From: Telopea speciosissima
Taxonomy: Eukaryota; Streptophyta; Magnoliopsida; Proteales; Proteaceae
Direction of reading: 5' to 3'
Length of the DNA stretch: 64,000 bases
NCBI RefSeq assembly: GCF_018873765.1
Contig: NC_057923.1
Location: 20,803,913-20,867,912 of the forward strand
The notes under the pieces were generated by a model that saw only the letters and a program-made list of their open reading frames with translations, was not told where the DNA came from and did no database searches. Each line of letters starts with the position of its first letter. Positions within the stretch are counted from its first letter, which is position 1. This document shows, piece by piece, positions 46,454 through 57,933 of the stretch. A program made the translations under genes and the position numbers.

Positions 46454-47328
46454 TGATACATCCAATATTCACAGGGCCAATCAACGACCGCCACGTGTCA
46501 TAGACGACCCGCCCCATAGCCAAGAGGAACGAACCGGAGTCCCAGCACCATTCGGGGGCGGCCACTACTCGGGCGCGGCCACACATCCGGGGCGCGGCCT
46601 CACCCAGGCGCGGCCTCCTCACAGCCTCACCCAGGCGCGGCCTCCTCACGGCCTCACCTAGGCGCGGCCTCACCCAGGCGCGGCCTCCTCACTCACTAGG
46701 GGCGCGGCCTCACCCAGGCACGGCCTCCTCACAACCTCACCCAGGCGCGGCCTCCTCACAGCCTCACCCAGGCGCGGCCTCTCACCAGGGCGCGGCCTCA
46801 CCCAGGCGCGGCCTCACCCCCGCGCAACATCATGGGCACCTGAGGTGGGGGCCACCCATCTACGACCCCGATCGTATCGCTAAGACTCATGTCACTACCA
46901 GGACTCTAGACCCTTAGAGGTCACGTCATCCAGACGGATTCAAGCACCAAGGACGTTATCACCACACGCGGATATCTATCCACCAAGGATCCTGATGCCA
47001 CCAGGACACTCCCTCCCGCGGAGAGATGGCCAATCAGGATAGAGCCCCGTTACCCAGGGCCTCTATCCACTCAACGGCACAATCATCAATCAAACGGGGA
47101 CTCTCCACACCGCCATATGCTACTATAAAAGGCAAAGGTACACAACCCCATAAGGGACATCTAAACTCATACTGAATAATCACTATTCATCTATTTGCGC
47201 CAGGAGATCTAACTTTGGCATCGGAGAGCCCTAGGCCGGGACCACACCGGTTCTCTCTGATTGACCCCTTTGGTCCACTTGCAGGTGACGGCACTCGCAG
47301 GACCGCTCGACGATTTCTTGACGCAACA
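46454..47328 (+). mobile_element. Solo LTR with internal GC-rich minisatellite
   Basis: It starts tgatacatccaat, ends acgcaaca, and is flanked by an exact GTATC duplication (46449-46453 and 47329-47333). A TATA-like tactataaaaggca lies at about 47120-47133, and ttggcatcggagagc is followed by cttgcaggtg. Apparent reading frames here are artefacts of the minisatellite. Confidence 0.85.
46545..46825. repeat. GC-rich minisatellite (cacccaggcgcggcct units)
   Basis: About ten irregular units built from cacccaggcgcggcct, separated by cctcaca or ggggcg forms. It is much richer in GC than anything around it and lies within the U3-like part of the solo LTR. Confidence 0.85.
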
Positions 47329-47465
47329 GTATCCCATGCTTTCTTGGCTAACATAGCTAGCCTTGTTCATGGGGCCAACGCGTTTGAGATTCAAACCACC
47401 GCAACGCTTGAGACTGCAAATAATATTCCAAGTAATTGTTGGTATAAGAGAACCCTCACCACTAG

Positions 47466-47494
47466 ACAAAAAAAAAAAAAAAAAAAAAAAAAAA
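47466..47494. repeat. Poly-A run
   Basis: A pure run of about 29 A residues, at the boundary between the unassigned segment to its left and a LINE fragment to its right. Confidence 0.9.
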
Positions 47495-47720
47495 ACTTGC
47501 AACAAGTTGAGTAGAATAGATGATGGAAGTTGAAAGGATAATATATATGGTGGAGGGAGAGAGCCGAAAAAGTTGATTGGATCAATATGTGCTTTCCAGC
47601 CGTTGTCAGAATTTTGGATTTCCACACTTGCGGTTTTGAATTGACTCTCTGAACCAGATCCACAAAATGAGAATTACGAAGCTTTCCTGATAGCTAGCAA
47701 TGGTATCCCCAAGTAGATGT
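47495..47720 (-). pseudogene. LINE reverse transcriptase fragment
   Basis: The minus strand reads DLVQRVNSKPQVWKSKILTTAGKHILIQSTFSALSLHHIYYPFNF. This is the segment that follows the RT palm in plant LINEs (usually W-x-x-KxLSxAGRxxLIxSVLxALPxY). It is cut off by the A run. Confidence 0.6.
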
Positions 47721-47877
47721 CTTATTCTTCAGTGGTGACATGGAATGTCAATGAAAGCTCCTGTTTCGGGGATGCATGCAAGCTTGGTCTGTAATGAGCT
47801 CTATTAATTAATCATATTTTTATTTATAAACTATTAATTAATCATATTTTTATTATTGGATCCAATTATATTGATTC

Positions 47878-47985
47878 TGACCGGATGCGGATAATTTTCA
47901 AAAACTGATTTTTTGAATACAGAATCCCCTAAACGAATACGAACACAAATTAGAAACAAAATTTCAATTATTCATTTACTTCCAT
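47878..47985. mobile_element. hAT-type MITE fragment 3' of PUT-3
   Basis: Contains gaccggatgcggataatttt, aaactgattttttgaata and attcatttacttcc, homologous to 36300-36450 at the same position relative to PUT-2. Confidence 0.65.
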
Positions 47986-48082
47986 AATTTATATGTACAA
48001 GTATTGTTTCCCATTTTACAGATTTCATGAAGAGGAAAAACAAAAACAAAAAAAACATAAATATGTCTCTAAATTTCTACTT

Positions 48083-49543
48083 CTACCAAGAGACCAAAAC
48101 AGTTCCCTCATCCTCACTAGTACTTTCAATCTGTTCATGAGTTTCATCTTCAATCTTGTTAAATTCAAGCCACCTCTTAGACTTGCAAAAGCTCATGAGA
48201 AAATACCCAACAATCCCGGCAAGTGTTAGTGAAGCACAGACCAAGTAAACCACTTCACTCACAATCGCCATCACATAAATCAAAATCCCAGTTGGAACCA
48301 AACACATCACAACTGAGCCTATTAGTCCCATTGGCACCTTAAATGGTCTCATCAACAAGGGATGCTTCCATCTCAACCAGATAAACGAAGAGAACTCCAA
48401 TAACATCCCCAAACCATACAAGAAATTCGCCACTGAAATTATATTGGTGAAACCCAAGAAAGAAACTGCATATGTCATAAGGCTTGATACTAAGATCCCA
48501 ACCCAAGGTGTATCAAACCATTTCGATCTCAACTGGAAGCATCTTGGCAAAAATCCTGTATCAGCCATGCCCAGAAGCTGGAACGAACTAGTGCTCAATT
48601 GGGCTTCAAAAACTCCAATTGCAGACACTACCACACCAATTTCAATCCAGATTTTTAGCCACTTACCCACTATCAAACCGGCAGCTTCTGCTAAGAACCC
48701 ATTATCCCAACTCTCTTGATTCGATTCAAGTGACCCAATTGTGGACATAAGAGAGATCACATAGGCCAAACAAGTCAGGATTCCAGCTGAGAGAAGCGCT
48801 TTTGGGAAGGTTTTTTGGGGCTGGACAACTTCGCCGGCAATAATACTCACATTGTCCCAATAATTCAAGTTCCAGAACAGAGTATTGAAGTATACATTCC
48901 AATCTCTTTTCATCCCTGGCTGACCCAAGCTGATCCAACGGTGGGGTTTGATTTTGGGTATGGAAGCTACTGCCATTACAAGGAATGGCATGAGTGAGAT
49001 TGTACCTAGAGCAACTGTGGTGTAACCAAATATTGTTAGGCTAGTGTAGTTAAGGAAAGACAAGATGAAGGTAGCAGAGGAGATAGCGAGAAATCGAGGA
49101 AGCCCTGAAGTGAAAACAGGGAACAAGAGTTTCAAGTAGTCAATACAGAGGATAGGGTAGGAAGCATTGTTGATGACTCCACTAGAGAATTTCCATGACC
49201 CCATGAGGAAGCCCCAAAAGGGGCCAAATGCATGAGATGCCCATATGATATAACCACCATTGCCAGGGAAAGCAGTGGCAAGCTCAGCAGTGAGGAGGGC
49301 TTGTGGTATGCTCCAAATGAAAGGGAATATGAGGAAGCCAAGAATGGCGAAGAGTGGTCCGGCGGCTTTTACGGCTGGTTCTTCTCCAAAGGGACCACCA
49401 GAGGCTTGGAAATGGATCAGAAAGATGAGAGGCAGAAGGGTTAGCTTCCTTTGATTGTTGTTGTTAAGCTTCTTATGATTGTTGCTGTTGTTGTTGTTGA
49501 TGGTTTCTTTTGGTTCCTCAAGAATTTGAGCAGAGTTTTCCAT
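48083..49543 (-). CDS. Polyamine transporter, APC family, copy PUT-3
   Basis: An intronless 486-residue PUT/LAT-like transporter that appears intact. It has [23 protein letters not shown] in the first membrane segment, [47 protein letters not shown], and a tail ending [24 protein letters not shown]. The start is the ATG at 49543 ([15 protein letters not shown]). The N-terminal cytoplasmic part carries an Asn-rich insertion ([15 protein letters not shown]) from an AAC-type microsatellite at about 49455-49500 that PUT-1 and PUT-2 lack. A TATA box lies about 50 bases upstream. It has the most normal-looking coding region and promoter of the array. Polyamine import is inferred from family. Confidence 0.9.
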   Translation of the reverse strand: MENSAQILEEPKETINNNNSNNHKKLNNNNQRKLTLLPLIFLIHFQASGGPFGEEPAVKAAGPLFAILGFLIFPFIWSIPQALLTAELATAFPGNGGYIIWASHAFGPFWGFLMGSWKFSSGVINNASYPILCIDYLKLLFPVFTSGLPRFLAISSATFILSFLNYTSLTIFGYTTVALGTISLMPFLVMAVASIPKIKPHRWISLGQPGMKRDWNVYFNTLFWNLNYWDNVSIIAGEVVQPQKTFPKALLSAGILTCLAYVISLMSTIGSLESNQESWDNGFLAEAAGLIVGKWLKIWIEIGVVVSAIGVFEAQLSTSSFQLLGMADTGFLPRCFQLRSKWFDTPWVGILVSSLMTYAVSFLGFTNIISVANFLYGLGMLLEFSSFIWLRWKHPLLMRPFKVPMGLIGSVVMCLVPTGILIYVMAIVSEVVYLVCASLTLAGIVGYFLMSFCKSKRWLEFNKIEDETHEQIESTSEDEGTVLVSW

Positions 49544-49593
49544 TGTGGTTTGCTCTAATCATTCACCACTGCCTTGGGGTTGCAGGATTTAGA

Positions 49594-49603
49594 TTTTTAT
49601 ATA
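49594..49603 (-). promoter_or_regulatory. TATA box of PUT-3
   Basis: The minus strand reads tatataaaaa, 51-60 bases before the ATG, matching the PUT-2 spacing. Confidence 0.6.
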
Positions 49604-49606
49604 CTT

Positions 49607-49680
49607 AGCTTGCTGGGAGCTTAAGATAAACTAATTATAAGCTCAGTGTGTATTACCATAGCTTGCTAGGAGCTTAAGAC
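49607..49680 (-). promoter_or_regulatory. Duplicated agcttgctgggagcttaag motif upstream of PUT-3
   Basis: Copies at 49607-49625 and 49660-49679 (agcttgctaggagcttaag), just upstream of the TATA box. PUT-2 has the same pair. Confidence 0.5.
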
Positions 49681-49744
49681 AAACGATATAAAATGAATGG
49701 ATTCAGGGGTGAGAATTCCGGACTCTAATGATTAGAAGGAAATT

Positions 49745-49915
49745 GGGATTTGCTTAACAAGCCAGTAAGCTTTCACCAATCGATTTGTAATGGAATGGTA
49801 CCTAATGGTTAATTAAGGTTTGGCATAATATATATAGTCTTTGGCAGATTAAGGTAGGGTTTGGTGAGTTGGATGAGTAATATTGGGAGAAGGGTTAAGG
49901 ATAACCAATGAATTA
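49745..49915 (-). promoter_or_regulatory. Upstream block shared with PUT-1
   Basis: Homologous to 12080-12310, including gatttgtaatggaat, attaaggtttgg and ttaaggataacca. Confidence 0.6.
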
Positions 49916-50403
49916 GAGAAGGGATTTCCCAACTTCACAGAAACGGCATCATAGGAGGATTTATTAACACCGAACCAAGAAAAATTTCCAGTTCAAGGAT
50001 GGGTATGCTAAGATAAATACTACTTTGCTATCAAATACTAATGAAAGAGTTAATATACCATTATAATAACTATGGGTTAGTTGTACATAAATTCAAGAAT
50101 TAAAGCACTGATCAGAGTGGAAAAGTTAGGGTTCTAAAACTGAAGAAGTCCTCTTGGAACTTGGCAGAGTGACTCTTGTAAACTCTGGTAAAACTGTGTG
50201 TCTTGTATTCACTTGGGAAGATATTAAATAAATAAAAAAAATTGGGTCGTAGCTCTAATTGCTCCCACTACTATGATCACAAGGCTGACTGAATCTCCCA
50301 CTGCTAGACTCTCTCTCTCTCTCTCTCTCGATCTCTATAGAGAGGTTATATATCTAGGTTATTTATTGCTGAATACCTAGGCTATTGTGCAACATTGTAA
50401 GGT
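49916..50403. other. Intergenic stretch with (CT)n
   Basis: No gene seen. A (CT)n run lies at about 50308-50330. Confidence 0.5.
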
Positions 50404-50411
50404 ATCATCTA

Positions 50412-51032
50412 TAGAGATGTCAACGGATCGAATTCGGTCGGATACTGATATTATCATATTTGTATCTGTTTATATTTGGACGGCATCGGATAATATCCTA
50501 TCAGTTTTTGAATGGATTCGTATAGTTTCCAAATAGTGATTTTTTTAATACGAATTCTCCTAAATGTATATGAATGCGAATTGAATTAATACCAATTTTC
50601 GACTATCCATTGACATCTTTACCATTTTTATGATGAGGGTTAGGGTTGAGACTTGAGAGTTCAACAACTACCCTTCTACTCTTCTTAGTCTTTGATTTTC
50701 TAACATAGATATATGATTCAATGTATTATATTGCATAAAACAATATATAAAACCAATAGAAAATATAGAAAAAGAATCACATTATCTTAACTTATTAAAT
50801 TATAAAAATAAGATAACAAAATCCAATAAGTTAACTTAAAAGGATAGACGGACACAGAGATATATTTAAGATATTTTATTACCGTTGGATTGCTAAACGA
50901 ATCAGATAATAATCGGACGGATAGGGGGATGATCATATTCGTAACCGATTAGTTTCGAACGAATTCAGATTCTCCTAAACGGATACGAATGCGGATCGAA
51001 TATGAATTTTCGAATATCTGTTTACATCTCTA
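50412..51032. mobile_element. hAT-type MITE (~620 bp family)
   Basis: The ends tagagatgtcaacggatcg and atctgtttacatctcta are inverted, flanked by ATCATCTA (50404-50411) and ATCATTTA (51033-51040). It is the reverse-orientation twin of 15125-15742. Confidence 0.85.
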
Positions 51033-51040
51033 ATCATTTA

Positions 51041-52119
51041 TAAGCCCAGATTTATTTTACAAAAGGGAATTTCAGTGGATGTTGAACACTGGGAGTGTGT
51101 ACTCCCTAATAGTGGGTGCTATCACTTACACTAGCATTAAATTGCCCTCCTAGTTATATGTTAGGTAAATATAATTGTGATACTCCCAACTATAGATGCA
51201 GCTAAAAGTAGAGTGTTGATCAAAGGTGAAGCCCTTAGAAGCATTGCTCCATAAATGTATGCAACTTGTTGAACCACGTATATCTTGTCCTGTGGGTGCA
51301 TTTCTTGCGTATGGAGTGTATTTTCTGCATGATGAGTGTGCACATCTGGTAGACCTTTTCACAGGATTGTATGTCTGACTGTGGTTGAGAGGAATGGTGT
51401 GTCACACAAATGTGTGTTTGAGATCATCAATGCCTCCAATTAGCAATACAGTACAATGGGCCGATTAGAAAAGAAGAAATTTGGAACACTGATTCATCCC
51501 CTCTCAGTATCAACCATATCTCAATGTGGCTATCGCAACCTCCGAAGTGGGTTGTTCTCCTCCTTGTGGGCAATAGTCTGAAGCATTTGTTATCAGGGTC
51601 CCTTGGCAACAAGGAATTTGTTTCCGCTTTTGGGATTCACTTATTGAAATGGGAGTTTGAGATCATGTCATATATTAAAATAAAAGGAGTCACCACCTAA
51701 GATTCGGGCCTAGGCCCCAATGTTGGTAGCCCCATCCACGGTGAGTAGGAAAGCTACTTAATTCCATATGGTCTGGGTAAGTGGTCATGTTACGAGCATG
51801 GGAAGGTATTAACACCTCATCTCGTCCGATTGAACCGGTATTTCTAATAGATGTTTGATCTCGAATATTCTCTCGTAATGATGTATTCTATTCCAACATG
51901 TAAGACTATATGATGCATCAGATATATGAAAAGAAGTTAAACATTTATGTTTTTGCAAATGAAAATACTAAAAAGTTGCTTTGATGTGAAGTGAGAAAAA
52001 TATATTTAAACTTGCATTTTTTAGAGGAAATCCTACTATATACAGTAAAGTGATGCACTCTAATGTTCTACATTGTACCAAATGTAAAGAGTAAAGGTAG
52101 AAGTGTATATGTGAGAATA
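51041..52119. other. Intergenic stretch
   Basis: No gene recognised. The segment 51690-51850 (gattcgggcctaggcccc, tccatatggtctgggtaagt) has the look of a dispersed plant repeat, but no ends could be found. Confidence 0.35.
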
Positions 52120-52125
52120 GGCTTG

Positions 52126-52550
52126 TAAACGGATTGGATTCGGCTCAGATACGGATCGAATGCGATCGGATTCGAAAATTCTCTGGCTAAATACGGATAT
52201 TCTCTGGCTGAATACGAATACCTCTAAACGGATTCGAATGCGAATCGAATTCGGATTTTCGACCATCCGTTTACATCTCTGCCTTGTGTAACCCGGACCT
52301 TCCTCCCCTTAGCGAATACAAACTCTCAATCCACATCTCTTAGATCATGATTCTCTTTTCCTTATATTCTAGAACTTGTTGAATCTTCAAAAACCCTCAA
52401 GATCATTAGTCACTTAATTTTTTATTATTAAGTATTTGGATATTTTTCTAGACTGGTTTTATCGGAGCATTCGGATTTTTTTCCCGTATATCTCTAAACA
52501 AATACGAATGTCCCTAAACATATACGGATGCAAATCGAATTCAATCACAA
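52126..52550. mobile_element. hAT-type MITE (~387 bp family), right end lost
   Basis: Starts cttgtaaacggattggattc and follows the 32401-32788 element through gaacttgttgaatcttcaaa and ttattattaag. The right terminal repeat decays into tacggatgcaaatcgaattc without the terminal tacatc. A short internal duplication (gatattctctggctgaatac) is present. Confidence 0.7.
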
Positions 52551-52597
52551 TAAGAAGAAAACGATAAATATGAAATGATAAATGACTCACGGCTCAG

Positions 52598-52792
52598 GTG
52601 GAGACAGGCAATTGGTTTACTTCACATCACTCGAACTTTAGGCAGAGTGACGACTGTGATGAAGGCTTTTCTGAATCGAACTTTGGGCAAAGTAACAGCT
52701 GTAATGAAGATTTTTCTGACTCGAGTTTTGGGAGGAGTAATGACATCTTTGGAGATTTCACAAACCTATTGCTCGTTTCTCTAGTAGAATGA
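52598..52792 (+). other. Short frame with a 45-bp tandem repeat
   Basis: About 2.5 copies of a 45-base unit give SNFRQSDDCDEGFSE, SNFGQSNSCNEDFSD and SSFGRSNDIFGDF in one plus frame; another frame is open as well. The acidic, Ser/Asn-rich repeats look protein-like, but the frame is short and unrecognised. Confidence 0.3.
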
Positions 52793-53079
52793 CGGCGCTA
52801 TATGAGAGTGATAGGGAATATTGAGGAAACAAAGGTATAGGGGAGTGGGGTAATGGATTCAGAATTCTCAAAATGTGGGGAAAGTGTTGAGAAATAAAAA
52901 AACTAGAGTGGGTGAATGGTAAATGGTAAATGGATGGATGGATATTCACATCGGGGCACAAATATCAAGGAATGAGAAAAGGAAGGTAAAAATCATGTTT
53001 CTCGAGGTGGAAAGCATGATTCTTGAGGCCAAAAGGCACCTCCCAAAGTGGGGAGGGGTTGAAAATTAGAGTAGGGGAA

Positions 53080-54110
53080 TGAAAGATGGGGGGGCACCTC
53101 AAATGGGGACACAAGCATCAAAAAACGGAGAAAATGGATTGGGAATCATGCTTCTTGAGGCAAGAGAGAACTATGGACGAAGTGGGGAGGGGTCCCTCTA
53201 TTTCGCAGCACCGCCAAACCGTATCGCATCATATGTTCAAAAATGACATTTTTTGGTTTTTGGGCCCTTTTTGGCTATTTTCTTGGGGTTTTTTGGTGGG
53301 TTTGAGTGTGAGTGAGATTCATGCATTGTCTGTGTCCAATTGTCGTCATTACTGTGGGCGGATGGTGATTTTCAGAGTATATAGATATACCACTAAAAAT
53401 ACAATCCATAGATGGATGACACATGCCCGAGTACGGGGGGAGTTTGCTATGGATCATGACCTACAAACCTCTAGGGCTATGCATCCTTAGCCTACTAGTT
53501 CACGGAGCACAAAGCCTATGTCTAACATCAATGTCAGGACGGCGCAAGCATCAATCATTCTTAATCAGGAAACAAGGAACGGACTTGCATCGTCCATGTT
53601 TTGGATACATCCTATCTCAACGTGCCGGGTCATGTAATGATAAAGTAGCATTTAATATGGATGACCTCAGATTGGACCTTCTCCCACTTAAAGGGTGATT
53701 TCCTCTTGATTGTCCATCTATACATTGAATGCTTCCACATTCAAGCCGATCCTGCTCGGATTGCAAAGGACTGGAAGTCTCTCATCATGTATAATTAAAG
53801 CATATCCTCCCAATCATCTATAAATATCAGAGGAAGATCTCAGGTAAGGAGAATTGAACTCAATTGACCACCGAAGAGCCAGATTGAAACGTGATCAACT
53901 ACAGTCGAAGGGCCTTGATTTGGTTCTATTCTTCTTCTTAAACTCATTCATCTCAGATTTCTCTCCCTTTGGCTAGTTTTCCTAAGAACTGATGTAGGCA
54001 TGGGAGGATCTAACCGGAATCATTTCCGATCACCCTCTAGTGTTTTCTTTCTCGTGTTTGCAAGTCTCTTCATCTGACGGCTAGCATTACCCTGTAGTTT
54101 TCACCCGCAT
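53080..54110 (+). mobile_element. Possible LTR fragment
   Basis: The part at 53815-54110 (ctataaatatcagaggaag, tgatgtaggcatgggaggat, gttttcacccgcatca) has the TATA-to-U5 layout of the two confirmed solo LTRs. The left end and TSD could not be fixed. Confidence 0.4.
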
Positions 54111-55151
54111 CACTATCAAACCAATATTATCTTATGGTTTTACTTAAATTAATAGTTTAGGTTACCTAGTATATTAATGACTATGGCCTCCTTAGAATAC
54201 TTTCGGATTTTAACTTTAGCTCCATGGACGCTCTTTTAGTCATGTAAGTGGAAATTGCTATAAGAACATAGCAAAAAGCACAGTCTATGAGTAAAAAAAA
54301 AAAAGTATTCTTTTTTATGGTGAATTATTATTGTTCTGAAATTTTAGCATCTTTTTTTCCCACCAGATGTGCAAAACAATAACATAAATGGATTTCCCCC
54401 TAATTGAGGAATCAGGCGGCACCAATGGAGGTGCGAGATGGGGCATCATACAGGAAGGGTAGGGGAATTATTTCAAAGGGGGGGAGAGATAGGCACAACA
54501 GATGCTAGCTGACAGTATACCGGCAGTGTGCCCATCCTTTTCCCAAACCTTGCTAAGGCGAAACCAATTGAATTTTTTGGTTTAGAATCTTTACCACACG
54601 ACAAAGAAGCTTGGGAAGGTTGGCTTTTGGGCTTTTATCAATGGAGACAATAGGGTTCCAAAAAAATAAATAAGGAAGAAAGTTAAATTTGATGGAGTGT
54701 ATCACCTACGCCCAAACATAGAGGGGGCGAATTAACCGCCCCACCTTCCATGAAAGGCGGAAATCCAATCCCTTATTATACCAACACGAACGCTCCCATT
54801 AGCCCCGCACGCACGTAGGGATAACACTCCCCCACAAAAGACACCGACCCAATAAATAAATGAAAAAATTACAGGATTAGTTACTTTAGTGTTTCTCTTT
54901 ACAAAACCAACCACTGTATGTTTCACTTAACAAAATTATACAAAATAGACTTTAGGTTTATAAAACTAGTCACTACAGTGTCTCTCCCTCCTTCACCTCT
55001 TATATCAAATTGTAACACTATAACAGAGACAACTGTTAATTTTTTTTTTTTAAATTCAGAAGTGTAGGACCTGAAACTAGTGAGATGTCAACTTCCAGCG
55101 GACTAGCCGCGAATGTTGCCAACCTTATCCTCTTACAACAAATGGTAATCG
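54111..55151. other. Intergenic stretch
   Basis: No gene recognised. Bases 54640-54850 (cgcccaaacatagaggg, ccattagccccgca) resemble the interior of the Tourist-like MITE at 341-721, but no ends are visible. Confidence 0.4.
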
Positions 55152-55156
55152 GGTTT

Positions 55157-55808
55157 TGTTAGAAAACTAATATCAAAAGAAGGAGATGACGGACAGATAG
55201 CCTAAATCGAACGAGAACGCTCTGTCCTTAAGACAGTATTTGCACCCTATTACTGTACTGGGTTGCAGTAAATCTGCCTCCCAAAATAAAACAGGCTGGA
55301 CTGATTACTGATTTGCAGAGACAGTAATCACTTGGAACTATCAGAGAATTTGTTAATGTCTGACTGACTGAAATTGTACCACAAAAATTGAATACTTTGG
55401 ACTGTCCATTTCACCTTTATTTATAGTGGTAGATGTACCCCTTCAAGACACCTCATGGAATGGGTGTGTCCATTGACATGAGTGGACAGGATTAAAAGAT
55501 TCTAATCTAAGCACTTATATGTAAGTGTCTCTTGAAGATACCCCATGGTATAGGTGTGTGTCTCTGGGAGATACCCCATGGTGTAGATGTGTCTCTTGGA
55601 TTAATGGATTAGATTAAAAGATTCTAATCCAAGTGCAATAAATGCACCTATACAAATGGATATGTCTCTTTGAAGATACATGTTCCTTAGCCAAAAAATC
55701 AGGCCAACATTGAACCAAATAATGACTCAAAACCGCCAAAAAATTAGACCAACATTGAACCAAAGAATGACCCAAAACCTTCCACACGATTATTGAAAAT
55801 TTTCAATA
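55157..55808 (-). repeat. 3' LTR of copia element
   Basis: 652 bases beginning tgttagaaaactaatatc. It contains two copies of the gataccccatggt-type unit. Confidence 0.85.
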
Positions 55809-56408
55809 ATTTCTCCTAATTTTTAAAATAATTAAGTCTCAGTCAATAACCTCTCTGTACCTTTAAATCATACGTACATAAAGGTGTCTTTAGACTGGAA
55901 CCTTTATGTTGTCAAAATACATTAGGACTTGTCAAAATCAAAGTGGACGAGGCCTTGAACTTAGAATTTATAGCGACAAATCTCATATACTAGACATATG
56001 ATTTACTTGACATAGTTTCAAAAATACCCGCACATTTATGGCCTTATGCTTTCATCTTAGGTTTTCATAAGTGCCTTAGAGACAAGCTTTGAATCTCGCA
56101 GAAGCGGTCCCACTTCCTGCACTTATATAGGTGAATCTAGTAATATGTAAATGTATGACTGACATTTTCTATAGGACATAGATTCATTAAAGGATTGATC
56201 CTATCCTCTGTCTGTTTCTCCATACATACATGCACTACTTTGAAATGACAAGAGATATTATCTCTACCAATTAAGTGCATAATCGGCTATTACTACAAGT
56301 GTTTTTCCATTGAACTAGATGACTAGATGTTAGTCTAGTGTCTAGTTGGTTTCCACTTGCAGGTTACCTCTCATTTAAAAACTTTAAACTCATCTCCCTA
56401 GAAGTCTT

Positions 56409-57239
56409 TCATACCACATCCCTCCCTAGGCCTTTTGTAAAGGGATCAGCCAAATTTTCATTTAACTTTACATAACTAATAGTCACAATTCCCTTGATGA
56501 GCTGTTCCCTTAAATAGCTATATCTTAAACTGATATGTCTTGACTTTCTATTGTAAACTTTATTATAAGCTCTTGATAATATTGCTTCATTATCACAAGA
56601 TATTGATATAGCAGGCATTGGCTTAGGCCATAGAGGAATCTCTGTTAATAGGTCCCTAAGCCATTCTGCTTCCTTTACTGTCATTGTTAAAGCAATAAAT
56701 TCAGACTCCATAGTGGAGTGTGAAAATACAGTCTGTTTCTTGGATCCCCAAGATATTGATCCTCCACCTAAGGTAAATATCCAACCACTTGTGGACTTTG
56801 ATTCATCGGGTCCTGTAATCCAATTTGCATCTGTGTATCCTTTTAATACTGCGAAAAAATTCTTATAACTTAATGCATAATTCATTGTACCCTTTAAGTA
56901 CTTAAGTACTCTAAAAATCACATTCCAATGAATTTGTCCAGGATTATGAGTAAACCTACTCAAAATATCAACTGCAAAAACTATATCAGGATGAGTGCAC
57001 TGCATGGCATACATTAAGCTGCCAATGATACTAGCGTATTCTAATTGAGATATACAATTTCCTTCATTAAAAGTTAATCTAATAGAATGATCATATGGGG
57101 TAGCAACTGGTTTACAATCCTTATGATTAAATTTCTTTAAGATTTTCTTTATGTAATGAGACTGTGTTAAAGAAATAGAATCAGAGGATCTAACAATTTT
57201 GATTCCCAAAATTACGTTTGCTTCACCCATATCTTTCAT
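56409..57239 (-). pseudogene. copia RT C-terminus and RNase H
   Basis: An open 276-residue frame with KDMGEANVILGIKI, SLMYAMQCTHPDIVFAV, STSGWIFTLGGGSISWGSKKQ, STMESEFIAL, EAEWLRDLL, SCDNEAI, SRHISLRY and LADPFTKGL. It is the best-preserved domain of the element and has no internal stop. Confidence 0.9.
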
Positions 57240-57241
57240 AT

Positions 57242-57930
57242 CAAAACATGAAGATAAAAAAGCCTTGTCTCCAAAACAATGCTTGAATTAATACCAAAGA
57301 TTAACATATCATCAACATATAAACATATTATAACACCATGTTCATTCTTGAATTTAGAATAAACACAATTATCAGATTCATTTATTCTAAATCCATTTAC
57401 TACAATCTTTTGGTTAAATTTATCATGTCATTGCTTAGGAGCTTGTTTTAGACCATATAAAGATTTGACTAATTTACAAACCTTACTTTCCTGGCCTTTC
57501 AAAACAAACCCTTCAGGTTGTTCCATGTAAACTTCTTCTTCTAAATCTCCATTTAGAAAAGCAGTTTTAACATCCATCTGGTGTATAACAAGTTTATTAA
57601 TCGATGCTAAAGCAATTAACAATCTAATTGTTCTAATTCTAGCAACTGAAGCATATGTATCGAAATAGTCAATACCTTCCTTTTACTTAAAGCCCTTGGC
57701 TACAAGCCTAGCTTTAAACCTATCAATGGTTCCATCAGTTTTAAGCTTTCGCTTGAAGATCCATTTACAACCAATAGGTTTAAAACCAGGAGATAAATCT
57801 ATTAAAACCCATGTTTTATTACCCATTAGAGAATCCATTTTATCATTTATAGCTTCTTGCCAAAAGACAGAATCTTGAGAATTCATGACTTCTCGAAAAG
57901 TCAATGGATCATCTTCAACATTATACATAC
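57242..57930 (-). pseudogene. copia reverse transcriptase (broken)
   Basis: Pieces read MDSLMGNKTWVLIDL, GCKWIFKRKLKTDGTIDRFKARLVAKGFK (then a stop), [37 protein letters not shown] (then a stop) and CLYVDDMLIFG. The catalytic YVDD lies at 57308-57319. The frame continues upstream across the hAT insertion at 59178-59260 (DPDFYQFLVEGNINEVTYSC). Confidence 0.9.
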
Positions 57931-57933
57931 AAG

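Noticed and set aside
46368..46673. Overlapping frames over the GC-rich array
   Set aside because: Explained by the minisatellite inside a solo LTR; both strands are open because the repeat lacks stops.
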